A stretch of 64,000 bases of DNA from Hymenobacter tibetensis (GCF_022827545.1 NZ_CP094669.1:834001-898000); one strand, 5' to 3'; positions 1 through 8,551 are shown, counted from the stretch's first letter. Notes: generated from the letters alone by a model not told the origin. Translations and numbers: made by a program.

Positions 1-1000
1 TTTCCACCTTAGCCACCGGTTTCTCACCTAGCGCTAAGCTCAGGCGGCGATGAATGTCGTGGTGGCAGGCTGAGGCGTAGTCGCCGGCCAGGTTCATGGC
101 CCGCCAGTACTCCTGGCCTTCTTGGGAGTCGAGGTCCAGCCAGGCCAGGTAGCGTGCTTCGGGGGGGAGGGGGCACTTGCTCATGGCTATTTTGGTGTAG
201 TGCTGCGCAATGGCCGCCCCCAGTCCCCGCGACCCGCTGTGCGAAAGCAAGCCCAAGTACTTGCCAACCGGTACATTCAAGTCGTTTTCCTCGGTGGTGA
301 TGTCCACGATGCCCCACTCCACAAAGTGGTTGCCGGAACCCGACGAGCCCAGCTGGTTGATGGCCGCTTCGCGTTTGCCCCGCACCACGGCAATTTCTTT
401 GAACTCGGGCCGGTCTAGTATAGGGTCCTGGGCAGGGTTCTTGAACACTTCCTTGGCTCCGAAGCGGGTGTGGTTGTGCAGCAGCTTTTTCAACTCCTGC
501 GTACGTTGCTCTAGATAGTGCGCCGGCAAGTCGAACACCGACAAGGCCATGCGGCACCCGATATCCATGCCCACGCCGTAGGGAATTACGGCATTGTCAA
601 CGGCCAGTACGCCCCCAATGGGCAGGCCGTAGCCTTGGTGGGCATCGGGCATAAGGGCGCCATCCAGCGTGACGGGCAGCTTCATGGCCGTATCCATCTG
701 CTTGCGGGCACCGTCTTCAATGTAGGCTTCGCCGTAGCGGCGGTAGTCTTTTATTTCCGGGTTAAGCTCGGTGCTGCGGCTGGGGTCGGGCACAAACTCT
801 TTGGCCAGTTCCCGCCACAGTGAGTCGCGCAGGTAGGCGTAGGGGTCTTCCTTGATTTTTTGCAGGGTAGCAAGGGCACTGCCTTTGTCCAGCTTTTTGA
901 GTTGCCGGTCTTCCAGAATGTCCAATGCCAGGTTGATGGCGCGGCCTTCGGGGTAGCCGATCTTGCGCAGGTCGTTGCCGCGCAGCTTGGTGGTTGCCAT
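1..1000 (-). CDS. rtcB: RtcB-type RNA-splicing ligase (3' end outside window)
   Basis: RtcB joins 2',3'-cyclic-phosphate or 3'-phosphate RNA ends to 5'-OH ends using GTP and Mn2+; it serves in RNA repair in the cytoplasm. The visible 333 residues begin at ATG 1000 (MATTKLRGND) and contain family signatures: DAHQGYGLPIGG, GMDIGCRMAL with the metal-binding Cys, GSSGSGNHFVE and SHSGSRGLG. The gene runs off the left edge, so the C-terminal part with the guanylylated His is not visible. No archease or RtcR-like gene is next to it on the visible side. The family call is firm; the substrate is unknown. Confidence 0.93.
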   Translation of the reverse strand, partial: MATTKLRGNDLRKIGYPEGRAINLALDILEDRQLKKLDKGSALATLQKIKEDPYAYLRDSLWRELAKEFVPDPSRSTELNPEIKDYRRYGEAYIEDGARKQMDTAMKLPVTLDGALMPDAHQGYGLPIGGVLAVDNAVIPYGVGMDIGCRMALSVFDLPAHYLEQRTQELKKLLHNHTRFGAKEVFKNPAQDPILDRPEFKEIAVVRGKREAAINQLGSSGSGNHFVEWGIVDITTEENDLNVPVGKYLGLLSHSGSRGLGAAIAQHYTKIAMSKCPLPPEARYLAWLDLDSQEGQEYWRAMNLAGDYASACHHDIHRRLSLALGEKPVAKVE

Positions 1001-1190
1001 AAAGAGAGGAATAGGTGGGCTAGAGTGTAGCGCTACTTCTCGGCCTTAGGTTATGGTGGAGCTACCACAACTGGTTGCCTTTTTCCCAAGCAGTAAGTGC
1101 CGGGAGGGGCAAGACCACTGCCAGTTTAAGTACCAACGAGCCGCCAGATAAACGTTTCTACATCCCTTGCTACCCACTAGGCGGGCTGCA

Positions 1191-1304
1191 TCAGGTGCAC
1201 TTCACGGCAAGCCAGGCGGCTGCCGCCACCAAGGCCACCGACGCCAAGCGTAGTAGCAGGAAGACCCAAGCAGGCAGTTCTGGTTTTCTGGGGGCCTCAG
1301 ACAT
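1191..1304 (-). CDS. Possible 37-residue single-pass membrane protein
   Basis: A short reading frame starting with MSEAPRKPELPAW has a polar N-terminus and one hydrophobic segment (about residues 12-33, rich in L, A and V), ending in KCT. It lies alone in the gap between rtcB and the SRAP gene. A longer in-frame start exists upstream at 1457, but it would add a poorly protein-like stretch. There is no promoter or ribosome-binding evidence, so this is a weak call based on its membrane-segment pattern. Confidence 0.22.
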   Translation of the reverse strand: MSEAPRKPELPAWVFLLLRLASVALVAAAAWLAVKCT

Positions 1305-1475
1305 AATGCAGCGCAGTTGGTTGGCTGGGTTGTACGCAGTTGCGTAGAAACCAGGCAGGAAATAGCCTCCAACAAACCGACCTAAGGCTAATGCGGATAG
1401 AACCCTCATTCCGCTGCCAGCGTTAGGAGTAAGCACCTTTCCAGTGCTCTGTTCCACCTTTCCTTACCTTGTAGT
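1305..1475. other. Intergenic region upstream of the SRAP gene
   Basis: Together with 1001-1190 this makes a gap of about 475 bases between rtcB (leftward) and the SRAP gene (rightward), broken only by the doubtful small frame at 1191-1304. I see no RNA gene, terminator hairpin or convincing promoter. A TTACCTTG sequence lies just before the SRAP start, at about 1464-1471. It resembles a degenerate TAnnTTTG box but sits very close to the ATG. Confidence 0.4.
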
Positions 1476-2138
1476 ATGTGCGGCCGCTATACCACCCTTG
1501 CTCCCAAACCAGTACTTGAAAAGCGCTTTGACGCTTCGTTTAAGGCAGATGCCGACCCCAACTACAACGCGGCACCGTCGCAGCGCCTGCCCGTCATTCT
1601 CAACACCGAGCCCGGCCAGATTCAGCTACTGCAATGGGGCCTGATTCCAGGCTGGGTGAAGGACCTGAAAGCGGCGCCCAAACCTATCAACGCCCGCGCC
1701 GAAACCCTGCCCGAAAAGCCGTCGTTTCGGCAGCTGCTCCAGCGCCGCCGTTGCCTCGTGCCCGCCGACAGTTTTTATGAGTGGCAGGTGACGGCTCAAG
1801 GCAAAGTGCCGCACCGCATTCTGCTGCGCAACGAGGAGCCGTTTGCCTTTGCGGGCCTGTGGGACGAATGGCTGGACAAAGCTACCGGCGAGGTACGCCC
1901 CACGTTCACCATCATCACCACCGACCCCAACGAGCTGATGGCGCCCATTCATAACCGCATGCCCGTGATGCTGCAAGGCCGGGAAGCCGAGTTGGCTTGG
2001 CTGGACGACACCGTGAGCTTAGCGGACCATCAGGCGCTGCTACACCCGTACCCCGCCGACCTAATGCGGGCCTACGCCGTCACGACGCGCGTCAACTCGC
2101 CGGCGCACAACGACGCCAGCGTGTTGGAAGCCGCCTAG
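1476..2138 (+). CDS. SOS response-associated peptidase (SRAP/HMCES/YedK family)
   Basis: SRAP proteins cross-link to abasic sites in single-stranded DNA through the N-terminal Cys exposed after Met removal, shielding the lesion during replication. The 220-residue protein shows the whole signature: Cys2 in MCGRYT, N72 in PINARAET, E102 in PADSFYEW and H159 in PIHNRMPVML. The length is normal for the family. The start is fixed because Cys must be residue 2. The gene is monocistronic and converges on the small membrane protein downstream, with a shared hairpin between them. Bacterial members are often SOS-regulated, but I did not find a LexA-like box here. Confidence 0.95.
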   Translation: MCGRYTTLAPKPVLEKRFDASFKADADPNYNAAPSQRLPVILNTEPGQIQLLQWGLIPGWVKDLKAAPKPINARAETLPEKPSFRQLLQRRRCLVPADSFYEWQVTAQGKVPHRILLRNEEPFAFAGLWDEWLDKATGEVRPTFTIITTDPNELMAPIHNRMPVMLQGREAELAWLDDTVSLADHQALLHPYPADLMRAYAVTTRVNSPAHNDASVLEAA

Positions 2139-2212
2139 GCGTTCTGCGCGAAGGCAGGGTGCCGCAATTACTAGCTTCACTTCGCGGCACTCGTTGAACC
2201 GATTCTGCTCGT

Positions 2213-2260
2213 AAATGAGAAGCCCCGACTGGAAATATTTCCGGCCGGGGCTTCTCATTT
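2213..2260. terminator. Bidirectional terminator between convergent genes
   Basis: A perfect 15-base inverted repeat (2213-2227 and 2246-2260, AAATGAGAAGCCCCG and its complement) encloses an 18-base loop that itself contains GGAAATATTTCC. A-rich and T-rich flanks on both sides suit termination in both directions, for the SRAP gene from the left and the small membrane protein from the right. Confidence 0.85.
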
Positions 2261-2275
2261 ATGAACACGTATGCT

Positions 2276-2611
2276 TTATTCCACTTTGCTCAGCTTTGGC
2301 TTCGGAGCCGCTGCGTTGGCATCGGGCGTCGATACGTCGGAGGCTTCGCCTTCGCTTTCGTTGTTGTCGTCGTCTTGGCTTTGGATGCGGGCAATAGCTA
2401 CTACGGCTACGGCTGCAATACCAGCAATGCCTAGGATAAGCTGCGTGGAAGTGAAACGCTGAGCAGCTTTGCGTAGCAGGGTGCCGCCATGTTTCAAGAG
2501 GTCGTCGATGCGCTCATGGTCGCCTTGGAAAATAACGTGATACGCGCTTTCCAGGGTCCGAGAAATATCTTCGGGTGCAATTGGGTCGATCTTTTTTTGT
2601 AGCTGTTCCAT
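2276..2611 (-). CDS. Small single-pass membrane protein, unknown function
   Basis: The 111-residue protein is not one I recognise. From ATG 2611 (MEQLQKKIDPIAPEDIS) it has a soluble, charged N-terminal half, one membrane segment near residues 58-74 (LILGIAGIAAVAVVAIARI) and an acidic, low-complexity tail rich in D, E, S, A and P. A start 36 bases upstream is in frame but adds only a Thr-rich stretch, so the inner ATG is preferred. The N-terminal part resembles the small cytoplasmic helical segment of phage-holin or YtxH-like proteins only in general plan. Monocistronic; ends at the shared terminator. Confidence 0.6.
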   Translation of the reverse strand: MEQLQKKIDPIAPEDISRTLESAYHVIFQGDHERIDDLLKHGGTLLRKAAQRFTSTQLILGIAGIAAVAVVAIARIQSQDDDNNESEGEASDVSTPDANAAAPKPKLSKVE

Positions 2612-2858
2612 TTGGGGCGTTGTGGTAGCGGTTGTACGAGTGTGCACTGCAAGTGGCTAGGCCACTGGAGGGCGTTTACGCAAAAACTTCGCTCCGGGCT
2701 GCCTTGGTATCGGGTTTTTTGAGATATAACGGAAAGAAAACCTCCAGTCAAGGGCGTTGGCCAAGAGCAAGTTCAACAGTACTGTACCCTCTGAAACCTC
2801 ACGCAAAAGCGCGTAGTCGCCGTTCGTGCTGGGCCTCAAGCTCGGCCCTAACAGTTGG

Positions 2859-4445
2859 CTATTCTACTACCACCAGCCGCGAGCTAACGCGCTGTCCTTC
2901 CTGCACGTGGCAATGATAAGAACCTGGGGCCAAGCGGGCGGCATCGAGCGGTACCTGGCGTAGGCCGCGGGGCAGAGGCCGGTCTAGGAGGCGGGCCACT
3001 TCTCGGCCTAGCGCATCGTAGAGCAAGATCTGCACGTGCCCGCCCTCGCAGGCAAACTCCACTGTGGCCCGGTCCCGGACAGGGTTGGGGTACACACTGA
3101 AACTGGTTACGTTGGTTTCGGGGGCAGAGGCTGTGCCATTCACCACCGAAGGCCGAATGATGGGTACGTGCGGAAACGGGCTGTTGGTGGAAGGAAGCAG
3201 CTGGTTCAGGGTGGCTTGCGGCACCATAAACCAGTCTTTTAGAATGTTGGCATAGATGGCTCGGAAGTCGAACTGCATGGGAACCTGGTCGTTGATGCCC
3301 GCTGTAGCGGGTAGCACCGGATTTGTGCCGTGCAGAACCGGGTTGACGCTCGTGCCAAACACAATAAGGGGGGCTGCCGCACCATGGTCGGTGCCCTTAG
3401 AGGAGTTGGCTTTGATGCGGCGTCCAAACTCCGAGAACGTCATGCCTACCACCCGATCCTGCACGTTCAGGCGACGCAAATCATCCTGGAATGCCTCCAA
3501 GGCCTGCGAGATTCTGCCGAGCAGGGTGGCGTGCGTGCCCGTAGTGGTGCTACCAGTAGTAGGTACTTGGTTGGAGTGCGTATCGAAGCCGCCCAAGTTG
3601 CAGACGTAGATGCGGGTTTGTAGGCCACCTGCCACCAGCTGCGCCACAATCTTGAGCTGATCGGACAAAGAGTTTTGACCGGCCGCCGGATAGAGGGGCG
3701 AGAGGTTGGTGGCGCGCCGAGCCGCCGCCTGAATAGCGGTGGTATAAACCTGCGTCTGGGCAATAACTTGCCGGATAAAGGTTAGCTCGTGGCCGGCGGG
3801 CGTGTTGGGTGCGGCATCTACGCCCCCCGAAAGCAGCTGGTAGAACGAGGTGGTGCTGGCAATGGCCATGCCCATGTTCACGCTGGGTCCCTGCACACAA
3901 TTGCTTACCACCGACCCAATGCTGATAGCCAGCGGGTCAGGAGTGGCAGAGCTGGGGTAGCCGGTAGGATAATTGGTGTACTCGGTGTTGAGGTAGCGCC
4001 CGGCCCAGCCCGAAGTGATGGTCACGTTGGAATCCGAAGCCGAAGTCCAGATGTCGGTGGCCCGGAAGTGCGAGTAGTTGGCATTCGGATACCCCACACT
4101 TTGCACTACCCCAATCTTGCCATCATCAAACAGGTTCTTAACGCCTGCCATAGCCGGATGAATGCCGGTGGTGGCGCTTAAGGGCAACACCTGGTTTTGT
4201 GGAATAGCAATGTCGGCCCGGGCGTTCATCAGGGCCGAATATTGATCGGTGGGAATAATCATGTTCAGCCCGTCGTTGCCGCCGTTCAGCTGAATCAGCA
4301 CCAACACCCGGTCGGTTTGCGTGGCCCCACCCGTTATGTCAAAGAGCTCGGGCGAAAACCCATAGGCTCCGATGGGCAAACCGCCGAGCAGCGTCGGCAA
4401 CACGGTAGCAGCGGCCGTCGTCTGGAGGAAATGTCTGCGTTTCAT
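2859..4445 (-). CDS. DUF1501 secreted protein with T9SS C-terminal sorting domain
   Basis: A 528-residue exported protein of the DUF1501 (alkaline-phosphatase/sulfatase-fold-like) family. It starts with MKRRHFLQTTAA, a twin-arginine-like signal peptide, followed by VLVLIQLNGGNDGLN, SHFRATDIWTSA, GGFDTHSNQ and FGRRIKANSSKGTDHGAAAP, all typical of the family. The last ~80 residues (SVYPNPVRDRATVEF... to the end) form a type-A T9SS sorting domain, so the protein is likely moved to the cell surface. It is the second gene of a pair, 86 bases after the DUF1800 gene, an arrangement found in many bacteria. The biochemical activity of DUF1501 is not established. Confidence 0.88.
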   Translation of the reverse strand: MKRRHFLQTTAAATVLPTLLGGLPIGAYGFSPELFDITGGATQTDRVLVLIQLNGGNDGLNMIIPTDQYSALMNARADIAIPQNQVLPLSATTGIHPAMAGVKNLFDDGKIGVVQSVGYPNANYSHFRATDIWTSASDSNVTITSGWAGRYLNTEYTNYPTGYPSSATPDPLAISIGSVVSNCVQGPSVNMGMAIASTTSFYQLLSGGVDAAPNTPAGHELTFIRQVIAQTQVYTTAIQAAARRATNLSPLYPAAGQNSLSDQLKIVAQLVAGGLQTRIYVCNLGGFDTHSNQVPTTGSTTTGTHATLLGRISQALEAFQDDLRRLNVQDRVVGMTFSEFGRRIKANSSKGTDHGAAAPLIVFGTSVNPVLHGTNPVLPATAGINDQVPMQFDFRAIYANILKDWFMVPQATLNQLLPSTNSPFPHVPIIRPSVVNGTASAPETNVTSFSVYPNPVRDRATVEFACEGGHVQILLYDALGREVARLLDRPLPRGLRQVPLDAARLAPGSYHCHVQEGQRVSSRLVVVE

Positions 4446-4531
4446 ACTGCGTCTGGTAACTGGGTGAGGGAAAAACTGAGCGAAGAATTTGACCAAGAAG
4501 CTGGATCGGGGTTCAGCCGCTTGGTTGCTCT

Positions 4532-6256
4532 TCAGCTAAGATGATATTCAGCCAGCCCCATCATGGTGCGTAGCAACGAACGAAGCTTGCTTTCAACGGC
4601 CGCTCGGCGGGTGGCATTGGTGGGCGCCGCTAGGTATTGCTGCCACTCTATGGTCCACTCGAAATCGGGCAGGCCAGGCAGCAGGGTGTCATTGAGGTAC
4701 GTGAGCTGGTTGGTGGTGAGGGTGATGGGCAGTAGCAGGTTGGCCAGCTCAGCAATCAGCAGGTTGGGGTCGGCGGCCGTAGCAGGCGGCAGCGTCAGTA
4801 CCAAGTCAATCGGATTGATCTTGATGTTAGCGCCGTTGCGGGTGTAGCCGTTGGTGCTGATAAAGAGGTCGGTGAGCTGGTTGCGGCGGGGCAGCGTCAC
4901 GGCGTTGATCCACATTTCATAGTACTGCGGCGTTTGCCAGTAGGCGGGCCATCCGGCCACATTCGGTGGGTCGCCGAGCAACTGCTGCTGCACGTTGGTA
5001 ATAGTGTTGAGGTAGTCCCACATGCCGTACTGGGCAACAAGGTTGCTGGCTGGCGGAAACGTCATTTGGAGCTGGCGGCAGGTGCCCACCGTGAAATCAA
5101 GCGGACTTTTTATCACGCAGCCCATGTTCACGGCATCATAAAAATGCTCGCTGGAAAGCAAGGCCCGCAGCACTGGCTCCACGTTGTAGTTGCTGGCAAT
5201 CAGCAGTTGCGCAAGCGGCTGAATCACCTCCGTTTCGGTGGTGGCGTCAATCACATAGTACACAAACCACCGGTAGAGCTTGCGACACAGAAACTCAGCC
5301 GTTTCCTGCTGCGCAAAAATCAGGTTGAGCAGAGCTTTGTATTCTTGGTCGCCAAGGTTGGCAATGGTGGCGTTCTGGAAAGCGGCGCTGAACTGCTTGG
5401 TGGTGGTATTGTGGCGCGAAGCCGTGTAGTAGCCCGCTATGGTCGTGGTATTGTCGCGCCAGCCGGTGAGCACCTTGGCCGCGGCTTGCACATCGGCCTC
5501 GGTGTAGGTGGTGTAGTTGCCAGGCCCAATGAGCGGGCCTTTCCCTACCGTAAACAGCTCTAACAGCTCGCGGCCGTAGTTTTCATTGGGGGCGTTGGCG
5601 GTGCTTTGGTTGCCGTTGAGGTAGCGTAGCATGGCCGGGGCCACTGTCACGTTTTCAGTGAGTTGCTTGATGTTGCCGAGCGCATGCTGCCGCAGCAGCG
5701 TACAGTAGTGGTAGCCGTAGCGGGCATCGTTGATGTCGCCAAGCTCTATCACAAAATGGTTGTGCCAGAAAAGCGTCATCTTCTCTACCAGTGAGGTGCT
5801 TTGCCCCAGCAGCAGCCCCATCCACCACGCCCGCAACGACGAGCGTCGGGCTCCTTCAAAGGCTTGTTCGAAAGCCTGCGTCACCCACGTCTGGCCCTGT
5901 GGTACGCTGGTATCCGTCGCCGACACATTGACTGGTGGTGCGGGGGCGACGGGGGCCGTAAGCAACCCGTTGATTACTTGTGCCAGGGTCTGGCTGGCCG
6001 CCGTGTTGATTTCCGCTCGCGTGGGGCCAAATAGGCAGCGTCGAAGCAAATGTGCCGCCTGCGTTTGCCCCCAAGGACCCGTGTAGGGCCCGATACCCGC
6101 GGTGGAGCGAGGCTCGGTGGGCAAGCGGGTGTTGGCGTAGCGGCTGATTGTTTCGCCATCGGTGGGTTCATTGCCGGAAGCAGGGGGCGCCATCACTGCT
6201 GTTGCTGGGGCTGCTATGGTGGCGGCAGGTTTGCGGAGGAAAGCTCTGCGGTTCAT
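4532..6256 (-). CDS. DUF1800 domain protein
   Basis: A 574-residue protein whose N-terminus MNRRAFLRKPAATIAAPATAV is a twin-arginine-type signal sequence. The body has DUF1800 hallmarks: AAHLLRRCLFGPTRAEI, LFWHNHFV, NENYGRELLELFTVG and GWPAYWQTP. ATG 6256 is chosen over a TTG nine bases upstream. DUF1800 and DUF1501 genes are regularly adjacent, which suggests that the products work together outside the cytoplasm. No sorting domain is visible here, only in the partner. Before the start lies GGCAGCAAGGTAAA (a TACCTTGC box on the coding strand), shared with the gene starting at 33772. Confidence 0.88.
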   Translation of the reverse strand: MNRRAFLRKPAATIAAPATAVMAPPASGNEPTDGETISRYANTRLPTEPRSTAGIGPYTGPWGQTQAAHLLRRCLFGPTRAEINTAASQTLAQVINGLLTAPVAPAPPVNVSATDTSVPQGQTWVTQAFEQAFEGARRSSLRAWWMGLLLGQSTSLVEKMTLFWHNHFVIELGDINDARYGYHYCTLLRQHALGNIKQLTENVTVAPAMLRYLNGNQSTANAPNENYGRELLELFTVGKGPLIGPGNYTTYTEADVQAAAKVLTGWRDNTTTIAGYYTASRHNTTTKQFSAAFQNATIANLGDQEYKALLNLIFAQQETAEFLCRKLYRWFVYYVIDATTETEVIQPLAQLLIASNYNVEPVLRALLSSEHFYDAVNMGCVIKSPLDFTVGTCRQLQMTFPPASNLVAQYGMWDYLNTITNVQQQLLGDPPNVAGWPAYWQTPQYYEMWINAVTLPRRNQLTDLFISTNGYTRNGANIKINPIDLVLTLPPATAADPNLLIAELANLLLPITLTTNQLTYLNDTLLPGLPDFEWTIEWQQYLAAPTNATRRAAVESKLRSLLRTMMGLAEYHLS

Positions 6257-6455
6257 AGGCAGCAAGGTAAAAGAGGTGGCAAAGGCAATAAGTGACTATC
6301 AAGTAAAGTATTGCAACAGCTATTAGCAAACTGTCTACCAAGGACTTATTTGAATAGTGAAATTTTACTGCATGAATCTTTTTAAGATGCTACCACTTTC
6401 TTACGAATGTGCTCGGTGCACTCCAAGCAGTGGCAACAGGGCAGATAGAGCGCAA
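6257..6455. other. Intergenic region upstream of DUF1800
   Basis: About 200 rather AT-rich bases between the DUF1800 start and the terminator of the next leftward gene. It should hold the DUF1800/DUF1501 promoter. The best candidate -7 box is TACCTTGC (6264-6271, minus strand), one mismatch from TAnnTTTG and very close to the ATG. Nothing else recognised. Confidence 0.35.
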
Positions 6456-6485
6456 CAAAAAAGCCCCACCGAAAACGGTGGGGCT
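6456..6485 (-). terminator. Rho-independent terminator of the sigma/protease operon
   Basis: A perfect 10-base stem (6462-6471 and 6476-6485, AGCCCCACCG) closes a four-base AAAA/TTTT loop. On the minus strand it is followed by a run of T (A-run at 6457-6462 on the plus strand), so it ends transcription from the protease gene. Confidence 0.9.
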
Positions 6486-6552
6486 TCTAGGTATAGAGGT
6501 ATTCTATGGGTTACGGATGTGGGTGAAGTGCGGCACTTATGGCCTTACCGCT

Positions 6553-7713
6553 TCACTCATACACCTTCACCACAAACACGTAATCTTGCAGCTTGCGAAT
6601 TTGGTTGGGGCGCGAATTACCGGCCAGTTGGTTGCCACGCGGCAGGGCGTACGGATGCCCAGTCCCCGCCGCCGACAACGAATCGACGAGCTTCATCAGG
6701 TACGACGATTTGGTAGCAAAGGCCGCGCTTTGCACGTCCATCTGCCGGCCGCTGATAACCCCAATCAAGTTGCCTCGCTCATCGAGAAGCGGACCGCCTG
6801 AGTTGCCGGGGTTCACGGGAATGCTGATCTGATAGAAGGCAGAGTCACCCTCGAAGCCCGAGCGGGCACTTAGCGAGCCATCATTGAAAACAAGGTCTTC
6901 GCGGGGATAGCCTATCGTGTATACTTTCTCGCCCAAGTCGGCGGTGCCACGCTTAAACGAGTACGGCAAGCGGCCAAAACCCTGGAAGTCGGTGTCCTTG
7001 ATGCGCAGAATGGCAAGGTCGTGGGCTACGTCGGTGAATACGGGTTCGGCGCGGAAGCGCTGCCGGTCGCGGCCTTCGATTAGCAGAGAATCAGCCCCCT
7101 GAATCACATGGTAGCTGGTGACGAGGTAACCATCGGCCGTGAGAGCAAACCCGGTGCCGCTGAACTTGCCATCTTTGGCCGTTTCAGGCGCATCGCCCTG
7201 GCCTTGGATGGCCCGGTTCATGGCTCGTTGCGTGCGCTTGATGCGCTCCACTTCCCGGCGCAGCACAGTGTAGCCGTATAAGGACGGCTTCTGCGAAGCG
7301 CGCCACCACTCGATACCAAGCAGCGTGGTGAAGACGGCCATAACGGCTACCGAAGCGGCTACCATCATGGTAGCACGGTGGCTCTGCCAGAATTCCCGCA
7401 GCTTCAGTTCGGTGCGCGAAATGTGCAGCGTTGGCATGGTTGGGTGGCCGGTAGCCAGCACTTCCTCTTCGGTATGCAGCTGCACGGCCTGTTCGGCATC
7501 AATCTCGGCCTGAATGGCCCGCAGCTTGCGGCGCGTGCTCAGGCGCTGGCTGTAGCTGTGCAGCGTAGAGGTTACGTCCTCAAATTCAGAAAAACGCTGC
7601 GCCAGTGCCGGATCGGCAGCTAAGCGGCGCTCCAGATTCAGACGGGCTGGCGTTTCCAGCTCCCCCTGTCGGTAGGCATCAAATAAAGCGTAATAGTCTG
7701 CTTCAGTCATCAT
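6553..7713 (-). CDS. Membrane anti-sigma-like protein fused to trypsin-like serine protease
   Basis: This 386-residue protein combines three parts. Residues 1-90 look like the cytoplasmic part of bacteroidete anti-sigma factors (YRQGELETPARLNLERRLAADPALAQRF). A single membrane segment lies near residues 115-133. The C-terminal domain is trypsin-like (S1C/DegP type) with the full triad: H202 in SYHVIQG, D232 in AHDLAILRI and S305 in NPGNSGGP. No PDZ domain follows. It lies 110 bases after the ECF sigma gene in the same direction, so a likely role is to hold the sigma factor and to sense or process envelope proteins. Sigma binding is inferred from domain and position; the protease call is firm. 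Alternative: a plain envelope protease. Confidence 0.82.
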   Translation of the reverse strand: MMTEADYYALFDAYRQGELETPARLNLERRLAADPALAQRFSEFEDVTSTLHSYSQRLSTRRKLRAIQAEIDAEQAVQLHTEEEVLATGHPTMPTLHISRTELKLREFWQSHRATMMVAASVAVMAVFTTLLGIEWWRASQKPSLYGYTVLRREVERIKRTQRAMNRAIQGQGDAPETAKDGKFSGTGFALTADGYLVTSYHVIQGADSLLIEGRDRQRFRAEPVFTDVAHDLAILRIKDTDFQGFGRLPYSFKRGTADLGEKVYTIGYPREDLVFNDGSLSARSGFEGDSAFYQISIPVNPGNSGGPLLDERGNLIGVISGRQMDVQSAAFATKSSYLMKLVDSLSAAGTGHPYALPRGNQLAGNSRPNQIRKLQDYVFVVKVYE

Positions 7714-7823
7714 GGCATTTGTGTGGAACTAATAAGCAGGAGCGCGACACCAGAATGCGCTAGGCACCACTGTTTTGTGTGTTCTACTCTCGCTTCTAAG
7801 CCCTCAACTATAAGTTCCCCCTT

Positions 7824-8414
7824 CTAAGTTTCCGACTCTTGGTGATGGGTGAAAAATAGCTTTTTCAACCGCACCAAGCACTTGTACTTCTGGTTCTTGG
7901 CGTTGTCGGCGTTGGTGTAGCCGAACTCCGTCGTGAGCTGCTGCATCGACTTGTCGAGCAGGTAGAAGCCTTCCAAAAGAGAACGGCACGGCTCGCCAAT
8001 CAGGTTTAAGGCTTCGCTCATAGTGGCAAAACGCCGGTCCCGCTCTTCAGCCTCCACCAAGTCCGCTTCAGCACCGGTTTCGAGGTAAGGTTCGTGGTCA
8101 TCGAGGTGGCCGCCAAAGCGGGTTTTCTCGGTGAGCCGTTTCAGCCACAGCCGACGGCACACGGCGTAGAGGTAGGTCTTGATTTGGCAGCTAAGCTCTA
8201 GGGAGCCGTCGCGTACTTTTTCGTAGAACACCATTATCCCTTCCTGATACACATCCTTGGCTTCGTCTTCGGTGCCGCTATTTTGCAGCACGTAGTGCGA
8301 AATCATGGGGAGGTGCAGCCGGTAGAGTTGCGCCAGGGCCCGGTCGTCGCCGCAGCGGATAGCCGCCACAAACTCGTCATCGGTGTAAGAATAAGAAGCA
8401 GTGGCCTTCGCCAT
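7824..8414 (-). CDS. ECF-type RNA polymerase sigma factor
   Basis: The 196-residue protein has the region 2 signature (EDEAKDVYQEGIMVFYEKV, then LYAVCRRLWLKRL) and a C-terminal region 4 helix-turn-helix (LDKSMQQLTTEFGYTNADNAKNQKYKCLVRLKKLF). This is the usual ECF plan, with only regions 2 and 4. It is the first gene of an operon with the membrane protease. Its own promoter carries GGGTTACC-N14-GTATTAA, the same elements found before two lipoprotein genes, which points to autoregulation. The distance from the predicted -10 box to ATG 8414 is only 12 bases, so the mRNA would be almost leaderless. Confidence 0.92.
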   Translation of the reverse strand: MAKATASYSYTDDEFVAAIRCGDDRALAQLYRLHLPMISHYVLQNSGTEDEAKDVYQEGIMVFYEKVRDGSLELSCQIKTYLYAVCRRLWLKRLTEKTRFGGHLDDHEPYLETGAEADLVEAEERDRRFATMSEALNLIGEPCRSLLEGFYLLDKSMQQLTTEFGYTNADNAKNQKYKCLVRLKKLFFTHHQESET

Positions 8415-8426
8415 TCACTTTAGAGG

Positions 8427-8455
8427 TTAATACAATGAAAGAAGCGCGGTAACCC
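8427..8455 (-). promoter_or_regulatory. ECF-type promoter of the sigma operon
   Basis: On the minus strand GGGTTACC (8455-8448) is followed after 14 bases by GTATTAA (8433-8427). The same pair with the same spacing precedes the divergent lipoprotein gene and the lipoprotein gene at 45.8 kb. The two divergent -35 elements form a 9-base inverted repeat (8448-8456 and 8480-8488). The sequence match is direct; recognition by the neighbouring sigma factor is inferred. Confidence 0.7.
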
Positions 8456-8480
8456 GCTCTGCAAAATAATTTTTACTGTC

Positions 8481-8509
8481 GGGTTACCTTTCCTATTGCC
8501 GAGTATAAA
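8481..8509 (+). promoter_or_regulatory. ECF-type promoter of the Ser/Thr-rich lipoprotein
   Basis: GGGTTACC (8481-8488), a 14-base spacer and GTATAAA (8503-8509) repeat the elements of the sigma operon promoter on the opposite strand. The predicted transcription start would leave a leader of roughly 35 bases before ATG 8552. Confidence 0.7.
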
Positions 8510-8551
8510 GGGCGCTTTTTTTAGACAAAATCTTTTCAAACCTACAACCAA

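Noticed and set aside
6509..6516. GGGTTACG close to the ECF -35 motif
   Set aside because: Last base differs, no -10 partner follows, and no gene start is near.
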